A stretch of 64,000 nucleotides of DNA, from NCBI RefSeq assembly GCF_040412425.1, contig NC_089743.1, forward strand, positions 83,017,471 to 83,081,470, read 5' to 3'. Below the pieces are notes generated by a model that saw nothing but the letters and a program-made list of their open reading frames with translations, was not told the DNA's origin and made no database searches. This document shows positions 27,229 through 39,850 of this stretch, in pieces. The number at the start of each line of letters is the position of its first letter. Positions within the stretch are counted from its first letter, which is position 1. Both the position numbers and the translations under genes were made by a program. This stretch comes from Macrobrachium rosenbergii (lineage: Eukaryota > Arthropoda > Malacostraca > Decapoda > Palaemonidae).

Positions 27229-27511
27229 GTTCCTCATTGGACGGGTTGGTATCGTTCTCGGAAAACACTCTGCTGGGCCCGCGTTCGATTCTCCGACCGA
27301 CCAATGAAGAATTAGAGAAATTTACTTCTGGTGATAGGAATTCATTTCTCGTTATAATGTGGTTCGGATTCCACAATAAGCTGTAGGTCCCGTTGCTAGA
27401 TAACCAATTGGTTCTTAGCCACGTGAAATAAGTCTGATCCTTCTGGCTAGCCCTAGGAGAGCTGTTAATCAGCTCAGTGGTCTGGTTAAACTGAGGTATA
27501 CTTAACTTTAC
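27229..27511 (+). mobile_element. tRNA-derived SINE, copy 2, full length
   Basis: The tRNA-like head (ATTGGACGGGTTGGTA, B-box GCGTTCGATTC near 27281), body (AATGAAGAATTAGAG, GGTGATAGGAATTCATTTCTC, CCCTAGGAGAGCTGTTAATC) and 3' end (GGTATACTTAACTTTAC) match copy 1. It is flanked by a perfect 15-bp duplication TTTAGTGTTTTCGGA at 27214-27228 and 27512-27526. The insertion lies between the two halves of the 67-bp inverted repeat. Confidence 0.93.
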
Positions 27512-27911
27512 TTTAGTGTTTTCGGAAAAAAATCAGTATCTGTTAGAGAAATGTATTTCAGTGGTTTACTTCAGAGGATTTCAGGCCAGAATGAATGTTT
27601 ATTGCGTCCTGTTGCTCTGCCAAGTTGGGCGCATGCCCTTAGTATACACAAATTAGCTGTAATGTTCATCTTTCATTAAAAGCATGTTCTGATGGTTACC
27701 TCTTGCCAGACGATTGTCACTGTGTTGAGTCTAGCCACCTACGGTGCGCAAGCTGTGGTTCATAGATACCTTTACCACGTACATTGCATCCGTTCATTTT
27801 GTTTTCTTTCTACCCTACTGCCTAGTATCCTGTTCTCCTTCTGTACCTCTCATAGTAGTTGTTACGCTTTCCTTAGCGTCAGAGTTCCTTGTGAAATCAA
27901 TGTGATTTCCA

Positions 27912-27978
27912 TCTTACAAAAGTCTTTGACCAATTAAATACAAAGAAACAAGTGGAAGCTTCGGCAAAATTAATTTGC
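27912..27978. repeat. 67-bp inverted repeat, right copy
   Basis: Reverse complement partner of 26812-26878. See that entry. Confidence 0.9.
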
Positions 27979-28899
27979 AACTAAAGAAACAGTATTCAGG
28001 GAGTAAGATACAATGACAGCATAAAACATTAGAATCCGGCTTATTTTTCATTGTTCACTCGTTGTGGCAAAGCGTATTTCCCTGAAAAAATAAATCCCAA
28101 AACTTAAAAGTTTTTGGTTCCCTAACCAACGAATAGTTGCAAAATTGCTTGTTGTCCGTCTTTCACTTGAACATCCAGTGAATAAATAAGTTTTATTCGA
28201 TCATTCGTGAGTTGAACATTAAGGAGAATAGTCATTGTGTAAACTTGTAAAAATTAAATGTGAAATCAGTTTTATGTAATGTTTCTTCAAGTTTATGTTG
28301 GATTTCATTATAATAGTATGTGCTAGTTATTTTCTTACATACTTAAGACACAAGCACGTTTGAATTTATTCAGTAAGCAACTGCAATGACATTTAATTCG
28401 ATATATTTGTTGATACGGATGCCGTACGAGCTTTAGAAGCATTTCTGCAACAGCTGGAAGATGAGCCGAACGAGAAATGTCCGAGTCGAAAGCATCTGCT
28501 GCAGAATCTACTCGATATCAAGTTGTAGTAGAAAAATCATTTTGCCTTTATAAGAAACGTAACCTAAAACATCAGTTAATGAGACTGCTATCGAAATAAA
28601 AAAAAAAAAAGCTCTTTTTGACAGAGATAAACCAAGAGATAATTTGCTAAAATCTGTTTGGACAGAGGTAAACTAAGAGATAATTTGCTAAAATCTGTTT
28701 ATAAGGCGTGGTATTTTTTATTAACACTAACGAAACAATTGGATTATATACTTCTCTCTTAGTGGCTGCATTTAGACTGGACAAGACTGTGACTCTCCAG
28801 GCACTTGACTAGTTCATTCCACTTCAGAATACCTCGTCCCCTCGTTTAGAAATTTGTTAAAATATATGGAGAACTCCTAGCAGAACCTCTCCGTAATGG
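27979..28899. other. Unassigned stretch with a 41-bp tandem duplication
   Basis: 28620-28660 and 28661-28700 are adjacent near-identical copies starting GACAGAG and sharing GAGATAATTTGCTAAAATC. Nothing else is recognised. Confidence 0.6.
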
Positions 28900-29120
28900 G
28901 GGTAGTGCCTTTACGGCCTCTCACCCAGTGCTCTGTAAGCATTACTTAAGGAACTTCACAGCGTCCTTTCGGCCCCTAGCTGCAACCCCTTTCATTCCTT
29001 TTACTGTACTTCCATTCATATTCTCTTTCTTCCATCTTATTTTCCTCCTGTTAACGCCACAGGACCCCATATGTCCCAGCGCTTCGCCTTTAGCCTAAAT
29101 TTTACATTCCATTCCATTCT
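28900..29120 (+). repeat. Dispersed decapod-type repeat, copy B
   Basis: GTAGTGCC, GCATTACTTAAGG, GCGTCC, GGCCCCTAGCTGCAACCCC, TTTTACTGTACTTCC, a C/T-rich middle, then CCCAGCGCTTCGCCTTTAGCC and ATTCCATTCCATT. It is the better preserved partner of the copy at the window start. The 67-codon minus frame at 29037-29240 overlaps it and is not a gene. Confidence 0.7.
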
Positions 29121-31398
29121 TAGCAAGAACCTACTAATTCCCCTCATATATTCCCCAATAATAGGATAGGACTTGGCAAAAAGCATTTCGTTTTCAGATC
29201 CATGATTTTGTCTTGTGTCGCAAGATAGAGTTATTTTCACATTCAGTTGATCACCTGCAGGTTATTCCGTCTTTATTCACACTCTTGTGATCCTCAGTGC
29301 TGGCAAAAAAATATTTTAATTTTCTTGTCACTGCTTCCATGAAAAGGGAAAATTAAAGCAACCAGTGATACAGAGTGATGTGTTGTAAAGTGTATCATAT
29401 TCTTACACACATTCTTCCTAGAATGTTCTTAGTGGCGGGAGCCATCAATATGGCCTAGAATGTTAACAAAATAGTCCTTTCATTAAGTTATTTGAATAGT
29501 TAATCATCGTACACCTGCTGATTAATGAGCTACTTATAGTTTAATATGAGTGATTTATTCATTTGGTATTTTATGTTGCGAATTTAGAGAAATCTATTAT
29601 CATTTATTATTTTGATGAGGTTAAGCTCTTCCACGCTTAAAAACAAACAAGTAACAATGTAAACAAAACAAAAATTTAATGTCACATCGTTTGGTCTGGT
29701 AATGGCTTTTTAAATAAAATCACGTGATGCTATTGCATTATTGCTTCGCCGAGATAATGATTATTCGATGTGATTTTCCCAGCGCAGGAAGTCTTCGTTG
29801 ATTGTAAAAATGAATTTTTTGTGTTTGAAATTCCTCTTTGCTCTGCCAACAGAGGATGCACAGACTTTATTTTCATTTTACTTGATTTTTTTTTTTTTTT
29901 TTTAGATTTTACAGTGCTTTTTCGGTTCATGATTTGTCATTAGTTCCGTTCATTAATTCGTGTTACTCTTTGCAACGTCTATCGAATAATCTTTCGTATC
30001 AAGGATAAGCTATTCTTTTGACATTTCGGCAATTTTCGTATTTTAGCTCTGCTCTTTGATACTGCTGATTCGGTGCTTCAAGTTTGCGTTTCTCTGATTC
30101 TCAGGCGTAACTTCTTTACGTCATTTGCGTAACACCACCGTTACCCTTTCGTCTGTAATTTTACTAAATACCTGTCATTTGATATTTTGTTTTGGGATAT
30201 CACTGCATTCTCTTACGGATGTTTAGATGAGGACCGTACGAAATTTGCTGCCCTCGTGATATGTGTGTGATTTCTTCATAATCCTTACTTGGTATTTTCT
30301 CTTGCCTTCCGTTACTTCGAATTTCTTTCCCAGTCATGTTTTTCAGGTGACGTTAATGAGTTCCTTGACGTTGCTCTGGAAAAGTTTATATTTTACGTTA
30401 TTTAGTATATTTCCGAAAATTTCGTCTCTGCCGGATTGTGCTGTGGTTTCCAGAACGCTCGGTGTGAGCAAATGCAACCAAGATGTTATTTCTGGTTTCC
30501 GTTGTTTTATGGCATTTTAAGTAAAGGCTAATTGTAGATTTTGTGGGATGTAGGTTAAGCAGGGGCTGCTTGTCTTGATAACAAATAAGATGTAATGTCT
30601 TGAAGTGACATTTCATTGTTGGGTTCCCTCCCCACGCAACCCCCATCCCCTGAGACCTTTGCGTGCGCGAGTTGTAAAACTGTGTGGGATTTGTTTTAAA
30701 AACAATCCTGGTTCGGAGAGAAAAACATTTCAGCAGAATTTTCTCAAAGATGACTTTAGTGTGGTAGGGAATGTCTTTTAGTTCGCTAAATACTCTGATT
30801 CTCTGAAGACAGAGCATCTCCGCAGAGATACTGATGCTCAGAGATTGCATTTATTCCCCGAATGAAAAAATGATTTCGCTGTGATGGGCGTGGCCCCGTC
30901 AGTTTTGGGCCATTTAATGAGCCACGTGAGTGAAGCTCTAAAATGTCTCTCTGCTACAGTTGTCAGCTTCTTTTGATTTTGTTGAACTTTCGTAAAATTT
31001 TTTAGACCGAGAACTGTTATGTTTCGATCCTTTCTCCAAGGAGGAAAAATAAATCATTTGGGCGGGAAACTGAATATACACAGTCATGAATGAAAAAAAT
31101 AATTAAGAAAATTTGTGGGGACCAATCCCGGCTGAAACAATAGACGCGCTTCTTGAAGGTCTCAAGGTTTGAGAGATCAGTCAACGTCGATTAAAATCCA
31201 TTTGCCAAAGTCTCTGGGTAAACATAAATACGGTGATTGTATACTGTAATAAATAATAACTTTTGACTTCGGTAAATTAATAATGTCATTTCCCTTACTT
31301 TTTATCAAGCTTGCCAGGTGTTACCAGCTTGCACATTTTTAACTGGTTGATATTTTGAAAAGATAGAATCAAGATTCTTCTACCTGTATCGTGAGGTT
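29121..31398. other. Unassigned stretch
   Basis: The longest frame free of simple repeats in this part is a 150-codon minus frame at 30398-30850. It is rich in Thr, Lys, Arg and His and has no motif I recognise. A poly(T) run lies at about 29887-29903. No repeat family is identified. Confidence 0.45.
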
Positions 31399-31414
31399 TA
31401 CACACACACACACA

Positions 31415-31470
<56 letters not shown>

Positions 31471-31510
31471 CAGCATATATACCTGTTTATATATATGTAT
31501 ATATATATGT
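31399..31510. repeat. (CA)n-(TA)n microsatellite
   Basis: (CA)n with TACACA interruptions to about 31450, then TA runs, ending TATATATGTGTG. Confidence 0.95.
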
Positions 31511-31587
31511 GTGTGAGTGCAAGATATAGGTGACCAGTGCAGTGTGTGTTTATAGCTGGTTTTATGTGATGATGATAAGCCTTTAAT
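31511..31587 (+). mobile_element. Inverted stub of the LINE 3' end
   Basis: GTGAGTGCAAGATATAGGTGA, CAGTGCAGTGTG, GGTTTTATG and GATGATAAGCCTT match the minus strand of about 31831-31905, the 3' end of the adjoining decayed LINE. Orientation is opposite. An (AT)n run follows directly. Confidence 0.8.
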
Positions 31588-31590
31588 ATA

Positions 31591-31672
<82 letters not shown>

Positions 31673-31690
31673 ATATGTGTGTGTGTATCA
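31588..31690. repeat. (AT)n-(GTAT)-(GT) microsatellite
   Basis: TA run with one phase break, then GTATGTATGTATATATGTGTG. It lies between the inverted LINE stub and the main LINE body. Confidence 0.95.
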
Positions 31691-31796
31691 CATCTAAGCA
31701 TTTTCCTCTTACCAAAGGGTGTGTGCAGGGAAAACTTAACTCGGTGTCACGTTAATACTTGAATCACTGAATCGTTTAGGAACCCTATGCAAAAAA

Positions 31797-33960
31797 TTCT
31801 AAAAAATTTTTCACTTCATTCTCTCGTACAGAAGGCTTGTCATCATTGCATAAAACCCACTATACGCACACTGCACTGTTCACCTGTATCTTGCACTCAC
31901 TCTCGTCCTTTCTGGATACTAAAGCCTCTCCTTTCTAATACTATTTTACACGGAAGACCTGGTTTAAAGGTCTTCCTCTGCTCCCTTCCATCAAATCCGA
32001 ATATACATTCTTTCCACAGCCTATCAACTTCCATTCTTTCGACATGACCGAACCATCTCAAAATATTCTCATCCAACCCTTAACCTAAGACAGTATGCCA
32101 CCTCTAAGGATCTCCACATTTCCCGCCCTTGCGGTTCTTCTTAAACCACATATACGACGCAACTCAACTCACAAGCTTCAACCTTTTTTTTCCCTCATCT
32201 ACATTCAGCAGCTGCACCTCACTTCTGTAAAGGGGAGTTGGGTCAACAATCCCTTCATACATTTTTTGCACACACCCTGCTACGTTGCTTGTTTCGTGTA
32301 TTCTGACTCATCCTTTCTGTCATCCTACAATCATTCCTTATAGTTGTTCTCAGGCCCCCTCATGAATCAACTGCTTTCTTTCTTCCATCATCGTATTAAC
32401 ATTCATTGCTCCAACTCTCTCATTTCTGTTTACCTGTTAATCACATTCTCTACTTTCACCCTTTGCTGGCACATTCAATCTCTTTTAGTTGATTTTGTAG
32501 TATCTCTTCTCTATTCTAAATGTTTCTGTATTATCTGCAAACATCAACCACTCCACACTGCATATACAGTTCATTTCCATATCCCACATCTACTTTCCTT
32601 CTTCTGACTTCACTCCATCCAAACAGATATTAAACAGCTATAGCCACACAACACACCATTGTGTCGTATCCATTTTTACACCTAACTAGTCACGCAACCA
32701 TCTGCATATTCTAACATGCACTTCATTTCCATCATTGAAACTTTTAGTCACCCATAGCGCCTCTCTACCTAGTCTATTGCAGTTATTTTTAGGTCCAAGT
32801 ATGCCGCATACAACCTTTACCTTATACTTTCAGAATTATCATATAATGCTTTTATTAATACTTGATCAACACCTTCTATGTCTAAACTTACTCTGTTTTT
32901 CTCCTACTACCAGTACTTCAGCATCTGTCTTACTTTCTCATTAAAAATCCTGTTTCACCTTCTTTTACATGCCGAGTATTGTAATGTTTCTGTAGATCTT
33001 ACCCCGTTCCTGTCACCTTTACCTTTAAACAGAGGAGCCATTTTTCCTCACACCCATTCCTTCAGGATCTTTTCCTCACTGAGAGGTACCTTACAAACCC
33101 TGGTCAGTCACTCATCACGTTATCATCACCATACTGCGGTATCTTACTTGTAATTCCATCAACATCTGGTGTCTCTAGTTTTCCTTCCACTAATTTCCCC
33201 TTGACGTCCTCAGCATTCACTCCCACATCTATTCCCATACTTATTCCAACCCTTTCCACTTTTGTGTCATTCAGCTCTGCTTTTTTTACTGTTCACCACC
33301 TTAAACAAATCGTAAAAATACTCCATTAAACCAACCCTACATTTACCACATGCAACATTTCTCTATTCACGTCTTTCATTCTAAGATCCTATTGTTCTTT
33401 GCCATTTCATTCTGTTTTTACTTCCCTGTGGAACAGCATATTCTCGGTAAGGTCCGTGCTTTCCTTCTTTGAAGTATTGTCACTGCTTGCCTTCCTTCTC
33501 TCTCACTGTTTTCTTCACAACCATGTACATCGTTTTGCGTCCCTGTACCTGATCTTCTCCTCCCATGTTATTGCACCTTAAATGATCTTTTCTCCTTCAT
33601 TAAACATGCCATCTCCCGATCCACCACAAACATTTTATTTCCCCATCTTACCCCCTTATATGACCTCATTATGGAAGTTTACATGCTCCTCATCCATCAC
33701 TTCACAACTTGTGACTTTTCCCTGCACCATTTTTAGATTTATATACTCCCACAACTTCCTTCATTTCAAACTTGCTTATCCTAGTTACACTGACAGACAC
33801 ATTTTCACCTCTTCATCTCCAACTCGTTCTTGAATCTATCTTGACTTTTGCGTCAACCAACTTGGTCTTCCGTCTATCCTGTACTAACACACAAGATTGT
33901 GTTCTATATGCAGTGTATGTGATCTGCAGATGCCCTTTAGATATTTTGGTAAACCGTCTG
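31797..33960 (-). pseudogene. Decayed non-LTR retrotransposon (RTE/Jockey-like reverse transcriptase)
   Basis: Read on the minus strand, landmarks appear in family order. These are APLFKGKGDRN near 33001-33045 (upstream of the palm), AYLDL near 32791-32808 (first catalytic block), FADNT at about 32522-32545 (normally FADDT, so the second catalytic Asp is lost), an LYGSE-type block near 32225, and DENILRWFGHVERMEVDRL at about 32019-32071 (C-terminal). Many stops and frameshifts interrupt it. The 5' part with the endonuclease is not recognised; sequence to about 33960 looks like weak linker. The plus strand is poor in G, which creates many spurious plus frames here. Confidence 0.8.
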
Positions 33961-34439
33961 TTACTTCATGTCTAAACTTTTCTTCTGGTAAACATACCAG
34001 TAAGAACTAACATCAGTGTTAAAACTGATGATGTAATTTGTTTCATTGTATTATTTTCAGGTTATCAACATTGAGTATTTGGATTATAAGAAGGAAAATT
34101 TCTGTCCTTCATTTATTGTCTACATTTATTGACTTAGAGTGGTATCAAGCACTGTTATGAATAATGTATATTTGAGTAAGAAGAGCTTGTAATATTTCCT
34201 TGAAATGCAATGAATACTCTTTTTGTAAAATAATATCGTCTGAAATTACTTGAGAATGTAATCATTAATACTTGCAGATCAGAAAACAATTTATATCCAG
34301 TGAAATAAAGCAAGTTATCGTATGACAATATATTCGTTGAAGATACTGACTAAAAACTAGAAACATTAGTTCGCTGTATAAACAGAACGAAGAAAATGTC
34401 CTTAGAGAAGAAGAAGAAGAAGAAGAAGGGCCAAAGAAG
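33961..34439. other. Unassigned AT-rich stretch
   Basis: Nothing recognised. A short (GAA)7 run lies at 34408-34429. Confidence 0.5.
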
Positions 34440-34930
34440 CAAGCGTCTACTCACGGCCCATTTAAAATGGAAAGGCGACTTCGATTTGAGCTAATTCCTG
34501 CCCCAAAGCCATAAAGGCGAATTTTAGTGCGGTACAAAAAAGTGACATCATTCTGGTCACGCAGGACGAGATAGAGTCCTTGTGGCTCTGTGCTCTGTTT
34601 TTATTATCTCAATATGCTATAAAACTTCCCCAATTGGGACCCCGGCGCATCTGACCTCCGCAAATCTTTTAAAAATGGAAGTAAATTAGAGATGGAAAGC
34701 TGTGGCGACAGCACATATGGAAATGCTGTGGCCATTGTCGCAGAGGGGCAGGAGGAGGAGGAGGAGGAGGAGGATGGAGGAAGGATGGAAGGGTAGGGAG
34801 GGGAAGGTGAGGGAAGAGCCGGGGGGAGATGGGAAGGAAGATCAAGGGAAAAGGGGGTTTGGTTTATGGGGATGTTTCGGGTTGCTGGGGATTCGGATCT
34901 CGGATTTACGAGTTTTGTCGGGATGAAAAG
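34440..34930. promoter_or_regulatory. GC-richer block, candidate conserved non-coding element
   Basis: The block changes composition sharply. It holds several homeodomain-like words (AGCTAATTCC, GCCATAAAGGCG, TTTTATTATCTC), GTGACATCAT and a (GGA)8 run at 34750-34774. The 111-codon minus and 74-codon plus frames are dominated by that triplet run. Assignment as regulatory rests only on composition and short words; an unrecognised exon is not excluded. Confidence 0.25.
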
Positions 34931-34997
34931 GAGATCCAAATAAAAGTTTCCGTTTTTCAGTTTTTATAGACTGAGGATCCCCACAATGGGTTGGGTC

Positions 34998-35066
<69 letters not shown>

Positions 35067-36452
35067 TTACGCAAACGGTAGGAACAAGATTTTAAGGCTA
35101 GTTTAAGATTTAGAATTACAGTTTGGTGTGAATCCCTTCTCTGGAAGTTATTGAAAATGATAACCTAGATCGAAATTTTTATGTAAGGTCTCGGGTGTGA
35201 ATAAAAAAGGATAATAGGAATTTACCTAAAGACCATTACAAAATTTACTCTGAACATTAAGTATGTACCATGGTGGTTTTGATTTCCCAAAACTATTTTC
35301 CTTGTTAGTGGACAGTCGTCATTAAGTCTGCTAATATCTGCTGCATAATGCGGATTTGTTCAGTGAATTCATTAACTACTGCCTCATGTTGGTTGTCGAA
35401 ATTTTGGTTCTCCTCCTGCGTTATTTGGAATATTTCCTGCCAGCAGGCTTTGTGCAATACTTCTTTCTCTTGGTCATCATATATTTTTTCATGACGATGC
35501 TTTATTTAAGGTGATGCATTAGTTTTGCTTGCCATCAGTCTTGAAACGGAGCTCCGAAATTGTTTTGGATTGTTGTACTGCATTTGTGTATTTTTTATTA
35601 GGCCTTCCCAATTTTGATGATATAATCTTGAGTTTTCTTCTACTAACTGTTCTTGTAGTGATGCATATCTTCTCATTATACTACAGATGTACACTGCAAT
35701 TCAAAATTATTGCTTAGTCTGTCAAATATATTTTGTAAGAAATGTCACACGTTGGGTGTAAAAAAATCACTTGTGAATTTTAAAGTTTTTAATATTCTAA
35801 GTCATTTGTGATTGATGATGTGGTGTTCATAGGCATTTCTAGGAAATTAATATGATGATATCGAGTAATGTTGTTGGGATAAGAATCTATGTAAACGGTT
35901 GACATATTTCCTCTAGGAAGTAGAAAATATTATTTCTTGATAAATAGCTGTTGGGTCTATTTAACTGCACCGTTAAATGGTTGACATGCAAATGGAAACT
36001 GATGACTCTTGCGCTAAACTATTACGAAACCTCAGGAGTAGCACTGTTGTAATTTCCTTCGTAGAGTTCCGGTTGAACACTGGTTCCTGGATCCTTTCCG
36101 AAAAGTGGAAATAGGAAATCACGTATGACTGGAAGAGCTTTGCAGTTTCCAAGAACCGTGATCTGAATGGTTTTTTTCACCTTTTTTTTCACTCGTGGAA
36201 AGTCATGTTTCAGTCATTGGAACCTCAAGGAATGTGTGACTGGCTGATTTTCCCGTGAAGGAGGATCTTGAGTCATCCCGGGTAACGGAAATCGTTTTTT
36301 AGTTTTGGATATTATGATGTGGTAGTCTCAAATGTGGTGGCCCATTTCAGATTTGTTTTCTCTTCGTTTAATGGTGTACTCATTTGGCGTTGGTGGATTT
36401 CACTCTTTTGCTTGTGTCACATGCAAGCGCGCGCACAAGCACACACACATGT
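34931..36452. other. Unassigned stretch with (AG)32
   Basis: Pure AG run at 35000-35064. Overlapping 62-codon frames at 35506-35717 on both strands have no recognisable domain. Confidence 0.5.
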
Positions 36453-36455
36453 ATA

Positions 36456-36487
<32 letters not shown>

Positions 36488-36499
36488 ATATTATATATG

Positions 36500-36586
<87 letters not shown>

Positions 36587-36600
36587 CACACACACACGAG
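36453..36600. repeat. (AAAT)8 and (AT)n microsatellite
   Basis: An AAAT tetranucleotide run at about 36455-36486, TA runs to about 36585, then CACACACACACG. Confidence 0.95.
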
Positions 36601-37340
36601 CGTATATAGGCCTGTATCCTTACACACGTAAACACATACATATTTCAGTCAAAAATTAGTTACATCCTACCGTTTAACAGTTCCATGCTAATATACTGTG
36701 CAGTGTTCTCTCGCAAGGCGCAGAGCTTTCAAGATGTATTTAGTCACTTTACCTAAAACATTATTTTTAAATTATGGAGAAAAATTGGCGAAAGTTGAAC
36801 ATCCATAGGACGCCCTTATTCAGAGAACCTCTGAAGATGTCAGCGATAATGGATGTATGCATTATACATTTATACATACGCACACACAGTGCATTAGGAG
36901 GAGCTCATGCAGGAAGATGTGGTAGGAGGAACAGGTAATCAACGCACTCAGCTGGCGGAGCCGGATTTAATAACAATCATTATCATAAGGAAAAAATTAT
37001 GGAAGTTTACCGAATTGAATTTGTTTCATTGATGTATTTTTGAGAATTGGCAAACAATTAAATTTGAAAACATTGATGGAGTAAGGTGAAATTTTCATGC
37101 TGTCTTGAAGGAATTATTCAAATGCACTGTGTGTTTTTGAATTCCATAGAGTAAGGTAAATTGCTTTTTATAGATGGTGGAATGTATCCTTTACGTGCTT
37201 ACATCCTTTTTTTATATAAACCTGTTGACATTATCGTTGCAGAGAAACTTGTTTGTTAATTTCATCAAATTTCAAACAGTCTTACGGCTGAGTCAACCTT
37301 GATTCATGAAATAATCATTGAAGTATTCAATCACGTTAGA
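36601..37340. other. Unassigned stretch
   Basis: No element or gene recognised. Confidence 0.45.
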
Positions 37341-37664
37341 TTTTTAGTTTTCTGTAAAAGAAAACTATTATGCCGACTTTGTTTGTCCGTCCGCACTTTT
37401 CTGTCCGCCCTCAGATCTTGAAAACTACTGATGCTAGAGGGATGCAAATTGGTAAGTTCATTATCCACCCTCCAACCATCAAACATACCAAATTGCAGTC
37501 CTCTAGCCTTAGTAGTTTTTATTTTATTTAAGGATAAAGTTAGTCATGATCGTGCGTCTGGCGCAGCTACAACACAGACCATCACGGCCAGCTGAGAGTT
37601 TCATGGGCCGCTGTACAGAAAACTCGATTGCGTCGAAGTTCCTTCGGCGCATTTTTTACTTGTT
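37341..37664 (+). repeat. Hairpin-ended dispersed repeat, copy 2
   Basis: Starts TTTTTAGTTTTCTG with a short palindrome (AGTTTTCT/AGAAAACT) and continues CTTTGTTTGTCCGTCCGCAC, GGATGCAAATTGG, CCACCCTCCAACCATCAAAC, TAAGGATAAAGTTAG and CATGGGCCGCTG. It ends in a hairpin (37630-37652, stem TGCGTCGAAG/CTTCGGCGCA, loop TTC) followed by TTTTTTACTTGTT. It lacks about 75 bp present in copies 3 and 4. The 86-codon plus frame at 37546-37806 is partly repeat. Confidence 0.9.
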
Positions 37665-38117
37665 AATTTTTATGAACCGTTTGCCTCACATCTTTAAGAC
37701 ATTTCATGATGGTTTGGTTCCGCATAAGCCAAATTTTATTTACCAAATATTTGCACTTAAAGTGTTTCTATCACGCACAAGTGACACGCCTGAAATTTGT
37801 AGTTGAGACGGTAGTTTAATCTTATACGAGTAACTATGTTTAATTATATTAAAAACATATCATTCATGATGTTTCTCTAAAAATTACTGAGGAAGGTTTT
37901 CCCCATACAGCCAGTATTAAAGTCATTTTTATTCATTGATTAATCAGGGATTAACGTCACAAATTATGTCTTATGGATAACGTAAAAAGAGAAATTCATG
38001 CTGGAAAGGTTTCCCCTAAAAAAAAAAAAAAAAAAAAAAAATTTGGTCTTTGATCTTTGGGGACACGACAGAGGCCATGAGTTACAGGATTCTTTCAACC
38101 CACCTTACGGAGTAGTT

Positions 38118-38199
<82 letters not shown>

Positions 38200-39121
38200 T
38201 GAACTTCATGAGCGTGGCCGTACAATTTGGACTTTGATTGAAATATCAGTGGAGATATATTTCACTTTGAAAGACGAAGTTAGATTCCACTTTGAAAGAC
38301 ATACTAGGATAAAGTTCAACGAAATTATTCAGAATTCCTTCAAGTTGACTTCAGTGGTATTAGAGGAAAATAACCTTACAACAGGTCAGTATATGCTGAT
38401 TCCTTCTATATAAGTGACAGTGTACCTGATAATTCTAAACATCTGACGAAACTCAGTGTTACCTTCTGTTTCAAGTGTTCCTGCTCACAGATCTTTAAAA
38501 CACATCTAATACTGCCTGAAACCTACCTACTGTTGATAAGGCTTCCACTGTTAGAAGGGGGTAGTTGCGTATGTACCACACTCTTCAGACCTTTTCATTC
38601 AACCACAGCAGACCCACCTTTTACCAAAGCACTCGATATTTTACTTCCTTTTTCAGGACAATATTATTCAGGCCATCGTTGAAGATGTCCTGTTTGAGAG
38701 TCTTCTTTTAGCTCTATTCCAAATTGTAATTTCCAGTAGTGCCTGTAGTGCTATTCACTCTGTAGACAATTAGTATCTATATTATGTTGAGGTGCACAAT
38801 TTTAGGTCTGGAGCTTATTTCATTTTTTCAGATCCAACCCCCCACCCCCAACATAGAACAGCCAATTCCTATAAATTTATGATAAATCTTATAAATTTAA
38901 GACAATTAAATATGACTCGTTCTGTGGTGGTTTTTCTGTATAGAAGTCTGGAATTCCTGTAAGGGACCGGTTTAACAAGCATTCGTCTTCATTTCTTGAA
39001 TGTGGGACTCTGCCTTCTTCAGGAGCTTGTATGATTTAGGCTGTCAGTTTCTAAGAGATGACTTGTGATTATTTGAGAGTGGAATCCATTTACTGTCTTG
39101 TCTTGTAAGGACTTCATCTTC
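37665..39121. other. Unassigned stretch with poly(A) and (CT)38
   Basis: A run of A at about 38019-38041 and a pure CT run at 38121-38196. The poly(A) might mark an old retroposed copy, but I see no parent or target duplication. Confidence 0.5.
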
Positions 39122-39129
39122 ATTTAGGC

Positions 39130-39250
39130 CAGTGGTTCTTAACCAGGGGTGCGAGGATGCCTGCGAATAATTAAAGCAAAATATATTTTTATATACGCAT
39201 GTTATTTTTTTCTGCAAAAAAATAAAAAGAAAATCAAATCCAATAAATAA

Positions 39251-39312
<62 letters not shown>

Positions 39313-39369
39313 TTGTATTTTAGCTTTTTTTTATTTCAGCAATTCAGGGGGTGCGAGAACGGACTGCTG
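39130..39369 (+). mobile_element. hAT-type MITE carrying an (AAT)n run
   Basis: Starts CAGTGGTTCTTAACC and ends GAACGGACTGCTG, with only partial end-to-end complementarity. It is flanked by perfect 8-bp copies of ATTTAGGC (39122-39129 and 39370-39377). GGGGTGCGAG occurs in direct orientation near both ends. The middle is an (AAT)20 microsatellite at 39252-39312. The 8-bp duplication and left end place it in the hAT superfamily; no transposase. Confidence 0.82.
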
Positions 39370-39377
39370 ATTTAGGC

Positions 39378-39782
39378 GAAAACACTTCTCTATTCCTTCA
39401 TACGGCGTCAATAACCTTGATGTTGTGACGCCAGTTTTAAAAGACAGACATATTCCTTCATTATTGCCAAATCGTAAATGGATTTATTAAGGGGTCTGAC
39501 ATCGCATGAAAAAATATTATTAAATCTTTTAAAATATTACATCTACCAACTAAATTCTAAAATCTTTTGAATGAAGTTATCTTCTCTGATGTTCCCACGT
39601 TTTGCCAGGGAGGATTTCTGCGTAATTAAATCACATATAAAGTAAAAAAATATTGGAGGAAGAGGCATTTCACGCTTTACTAAGCAAGGGCGGAAGTCTT
39701 TTAAAGTAGATCCTTTTAATGTTCAGACTTTGGAAGTAGTAAAAACTGACTGGGAGATTCAACCAGATTTTTTTTCATTGTT

Positions 39783-39850
<68 letters not shown>

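Noticed and set aside
30398..30850. 150-codon minus frame as a gene
   Set aside because: No known motif, odd composition, no exon signals; a frame of this length is possible by chance in 64 kb.
31787..33975. The ladder of plus-strand frames (60-91 codons each)
   Set aside because: The plus strand here is the antisense of a decayed LINE; low G content removes many stops and creates shadow frames.
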